Of a stretch of DNA of 64,000 nt, positions 61,340 to 64,000 are shown piece after piece. Positions within the stretch are counted from its first letter, which is position 1; each line of letters opens with the position of its first letter. Origin of the DNA: Ceratothoa steindachneri (Eukaryota; Arthropoda; Malacostraca; Isopoda; Cymothoidae); NCBI GenBank assembly GCA_963969495.1, contig OZ018319.1, positions 208,218,247 through 208,282,246 of the forward strand. Direction: 5' to 3'. A model generated the notes under the pieces. It was not told where the DNA came from. It ran no database searches and was given only the letters and a program-made list of their open reading frames with translations. The position numbers and the translations under genes are program-made.

Positions 61340-62187
61340 ATCAACCCATTACTTCCCCATAAGTATGGTCTGCCAAAAACCCACAAAAGAGGAACGCCAC
61401 TCCGACCTATTATATCGTGTATCGACTCTCATGTATACAAACTCTCGAAGTGGTTGGCCTCCCTTCTTGCTTACACTTTTGGATTGACTTCTCCTTCACA
61501 CATAATCCATTCTTCTGATTTCATTGGAAAATTTAGGAAAATCAACATAAAAGGAAGCCGCTTAATAAGCTTTGGTGTAGACAGCCCATTCACTAATGTC
61601 CCATTCAAGTAAGCTCTTAATGTTCTATCTAAGGTATTAGATAATCAAAAATTAAACCTCCCTCTAGGCAAACATAAAATTAGAAATCTTTTTAAACGTT
61701 GTGTTACTCATAATGTAATTATCAGCGATATGGGTTTTTTCCGTCAAAAATATGGTCTTAGTATTTGTAATCCTTTATCGCCCATATTACGTAACCTTTT
61801 TATGGAGTATTTCGAAGTATCATTACTCCCTTCTGTGATACCTCATAATAATTTTGTCTGGTATAGGTATGTAGATCATTTCACATTGATTTGGCCTATA
61901 GATATTTTAAACTTATTTGACAGTTTCCCTAAAAATCTTAACGACCTCCATCCCACTATTAATTTTATAGTAGAGTGTGAAAAAGATAATTGTATATCCT
62001 TTATTGATGTAAAAATTGTTAGAGTCATTGACAAAATTAGTTTCACTGTGTACCGAAAACCAAACCATTCTAACTCTTATATCCATTTCTTTCCTCATCA
62101 TGATATTAACATTAAGCGAGCCGTTGCATCAGGTATGTTTTTGAGAGCACTTAGGATATGTGACCCTTGTTTTCTAGAAGACGAGAT

Positions 62188-62256
<69 letters not shown>

Positions 62257-62740
62257 CCTGCAGTTTCATTGAATTAAATTATCCCCTCCACGTGATCGAT
62301 GAAAATTTATCTAAAGCAAAATCTACTCATTGCCGTCCCAAGGATAAAAACATTTAGTAATACGAAGTGTCTAATCCTCCCCTTTTCTTCCCTCCTCAAA
62401 GGAGTGAACAAAGTTATTTCTCCAGGCTTAACCACATTTAAATACCCTTTTTCTATCCTTAAATCTTTCCCTTCGACCAAGCCCGTGGATCAGCCAAATG
62501 AAGCAGGTGTATATTTAATCCCGTGTGGCTCTACAAACTGTCCCTCATGCTACATAGGAGAGACCGGAAGAACCTTAACCAAACGAATTTATGAACATAA
62601 AGGTGATGTCAGACGAGGCAGTACCACATCCAGCAATTTCAACCACCAAATTGACTATTTAAAGGCACAAATCATATATAATTGTAAAGATTTTCGTAAG
62701 AGATAAATAGTAGAATCTCTATTAATAGGAGAAATTCCCA
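61340..62740 (+). pseudogene. Penelope RT and GIY-YIG endonuclease, copy B
   Basis: Segments: KYGLPKTHKRGTPLRPIISC, KWLASLLAYTFGLTSPSHII, a block 61570 with GVDSPFTNVPF (Asp kept, neighbours changed), KYGLSICNPLSPILRNLFME, RYVDHFTLIWP (catalytic YVDD changed to YVDH, near 61870), VYRKPNHSNSYIHFFP, DEITY then (AT)n. After the array: TTFKYPFSILKSFPSTKPVD, AGVYLIPCGSTNCPSCYIGE, TGRTLTKRIYEHKGDVRRG, which is a good GIY-YIG core with its Arg. A stop at 62704-62706 precedes VESLLIGEIPNF. Inactive: active-site change, frameshifts and microsatellite. Confidence 0.88.
62190..62255. repeat. (AT)n expanded inside the Penelope coding region
   Basis: Flanks GAGATTAC and AACCTGCAGTTTCATTG are continuous in copy A apart from ATATAT, so about 58 bp of AT were added here. 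Confidence 0.96.
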
Positions 62741-62921
62741 ATTTTTATTTTGTCAGATGGGCAATTGAAATGCTCGTAACCTCATCGTAAACAGCTTAGT
62801 CAATGATCTTAGACTTACACCGCCTAATTACTGACCTTTTTCCCCCCGTTTTGTTTTTCTTTTGTTTTTTTCTGATCTGTACGCTATTTATAGACTTTTG
62901 TAACTTTTGCATTCTCAGTAT

Positions 62922-62967
62922 ACGACTGAAGAGGGTATGATAAACTACATACTGAAACGAGTCCGTA
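62922..62967 (+). ncRNA. Hammerhead-like module, family 1, copy B
   Basis: ACGA, CTGAAGA, GGTATG/CATACT, GAAAC, GA, GTC, then CGTAA: the T that should start the 3' arm of stem I is deleted, shifting pairing and probably disabling it. Confidence 0.65.
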
Positions 62968-63002
62968 AATTAAACTTTTGTCTTCTATACAGGGGTTTCA
63001 CT

Positions 63003-63005
<3 letters not shown>

Positions 63006-63077
<72 letters not shown>
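63006..63077. repeat. (AT)n at the 3' end of Penelope copy B
   Basis: Pure AT run starting inside the CACTATCATA motif of the terminal repeat. Confidence 0.97.
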
Positions 63078-63079
<2 letters not shown>

Positions 63080-63084
63080 AGTAG

Positions 63085-64000
63085 AAAAGGAGAGCGATAT
63101 AAAGATTTATAGATGAATTGATTGATGTATAAATAGATGGAGGAGGGGAGGGAGGGATAGAAGTATAGATACATTAATACATAGCTGGATGGATGGCTAG
63201 ATAGATACATATATGGATGGTGGATGGATGTCTGGGTAGAGAGATGGATTTCAATCGTGTTTCTTTCCTTCGGAGCTGTTGCCAATCGTCGTTCGCCAAG
63301 TTTTGGTTTGTTTTCTCGGAACCCAAAATGGCGACAGGGAACCAGGGAGCCTAAAACATGAGACCCAATTTTCCTTGACAATTTACATTTAATTATCTGG
63401 CGGAAATTGGCTTTAGAGCCTCCTTCCCCCCCCCCTTCCCCCGCCCTGCATTAAAAAAGGGGAGATCAGGGAGGAGGTGGGGGATTGAGGAGAGGCACGA
63501 GAGAGGAGTAGTGGGGAAGACGGCCTGGGCGGAGATTAGAAATGTTGGAATGGACCCGAGCAAACATAACTCGAAATGCCATTTCGACGGGATATTGATC
63601 TTATTTGAGTGGGATTAATTACGAACCCTTTGGCCGCTGGTTCCGGCCCTGAAACAGACAGACCGGTGGGAGTGGTGGGTACTAGCGGGATAACAACACA
63701 TAATGGACGTTATTAGCATTGTGATTTAATAAAGAAAAGAATAAAACCAGCCGTTGCTGCCATCCAAAGGAGTACTTGTTTACTTACCGAAAGGAGAGTC
63801 CTGAACGCGAATACAGGGAGCGTGCTGTTGAGGTGACAGTGTAGTGAATCCGGGGAGGAACAGAGAACAAAATAAGCATTAATATGGATAAAAATTGTAA
63901 TAATAGGCGTATATAATCAACCTGACAGCGCAATGGGGAAATAAATGCTGCAAGAAAAAAAACAAGAGGATAAGTCCCTCGAATGAGCTGCGGCGTTTTG
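63085..64000. other. No gene; GATG/GATA-rich tract at 63110-63245
   Basis: Degenerate ATGGATGG/TAGATAGA repeats, a C run near 63427-63440 and otherwise unique-looking sequence. Confidence 0.5.

Larger units (their letters stand above)
61230..63005 (+). mobile_element. Penelope-like element family 1, copy B, 5' truncated
   Basis: Plus-strand homologue of copy A from just before the RT to the 3' terminal repeat (62820-63005), then (AT)n. The N-terminus and 5' terminal repeat are missing. An (AT)n array splits the coding part at 62190-62255. Confidence 0.85.

Overview
The window is non-coding, repeat-dominated DNA from an animal genome, most likely an arthropod and possibly a crustacean. The arthropod call rests on one host exon: half of a LIM domain closest, from memory, to insect Beadex/LMO (37263-37388, + strand, clean splice sites). 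The crustacean call is weak; it rests on very long (AT)n, (CT)n and (GA)n arrays, decayed Tc1/mariner, hAT, CR1 and I-like elements, and Penelope-like elements. I see no prokaryotic features, no complete host gene and no functional tRNA or rRNA.

Layout. 1-5030: a Tc1-type transposon with recognisable ~90-bp ends, a composite element with ~122-bp internal units and a CACCTA minisatellite, and a 260-bp dispersed repeat. 5380-10195: an almost intact CR1-like LINE with both ORFs open. 10200-12900: Penelope (PLE) ends, a tRNA-derived SINE and an IS630/Tc1-mariner transposase, separated by (AT)n arrays. 14385-16965: a satellite with two monomer sizes. 17000-18018: a second Tc1 copy. 18020-25300: mostly featureless, with two perfect hairpins. 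25300-26770: a 63-bp minisatellite. 27000-37000: featureless DNA, a foldback repeat, a LINE tail, a hAT element nested in another hAT element (both with target-site duplications) and a SINE with a 12-bp target-site duplication. 37263: the LMO exon, presumably flanked by large introns. 37950-49340: a TIR element, an inverted copy of the 122-bp-unit element, hAT, mariner, Tc1 and SINE copies, and a mariner sitting in a TA microsatellite. 51000-52450: a decayed I-like LINE. 56760-63080: two Penelope elements of one family plus fragments of two others.

The most interesting system is the Penelope cluster. Copies of two related families carry a uniform 46-nt hammerhead-ribozyme-like module in their terminal repeats, with compensatory changes in stem I and stem II. 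Most long (AT)n arrays sit at the end of, or inside, a mobile element. In two cases comparison of copies shows the microsatellite grew in place from a short TA seed. All similarities were judged by eye; no alignment or folding program was run.
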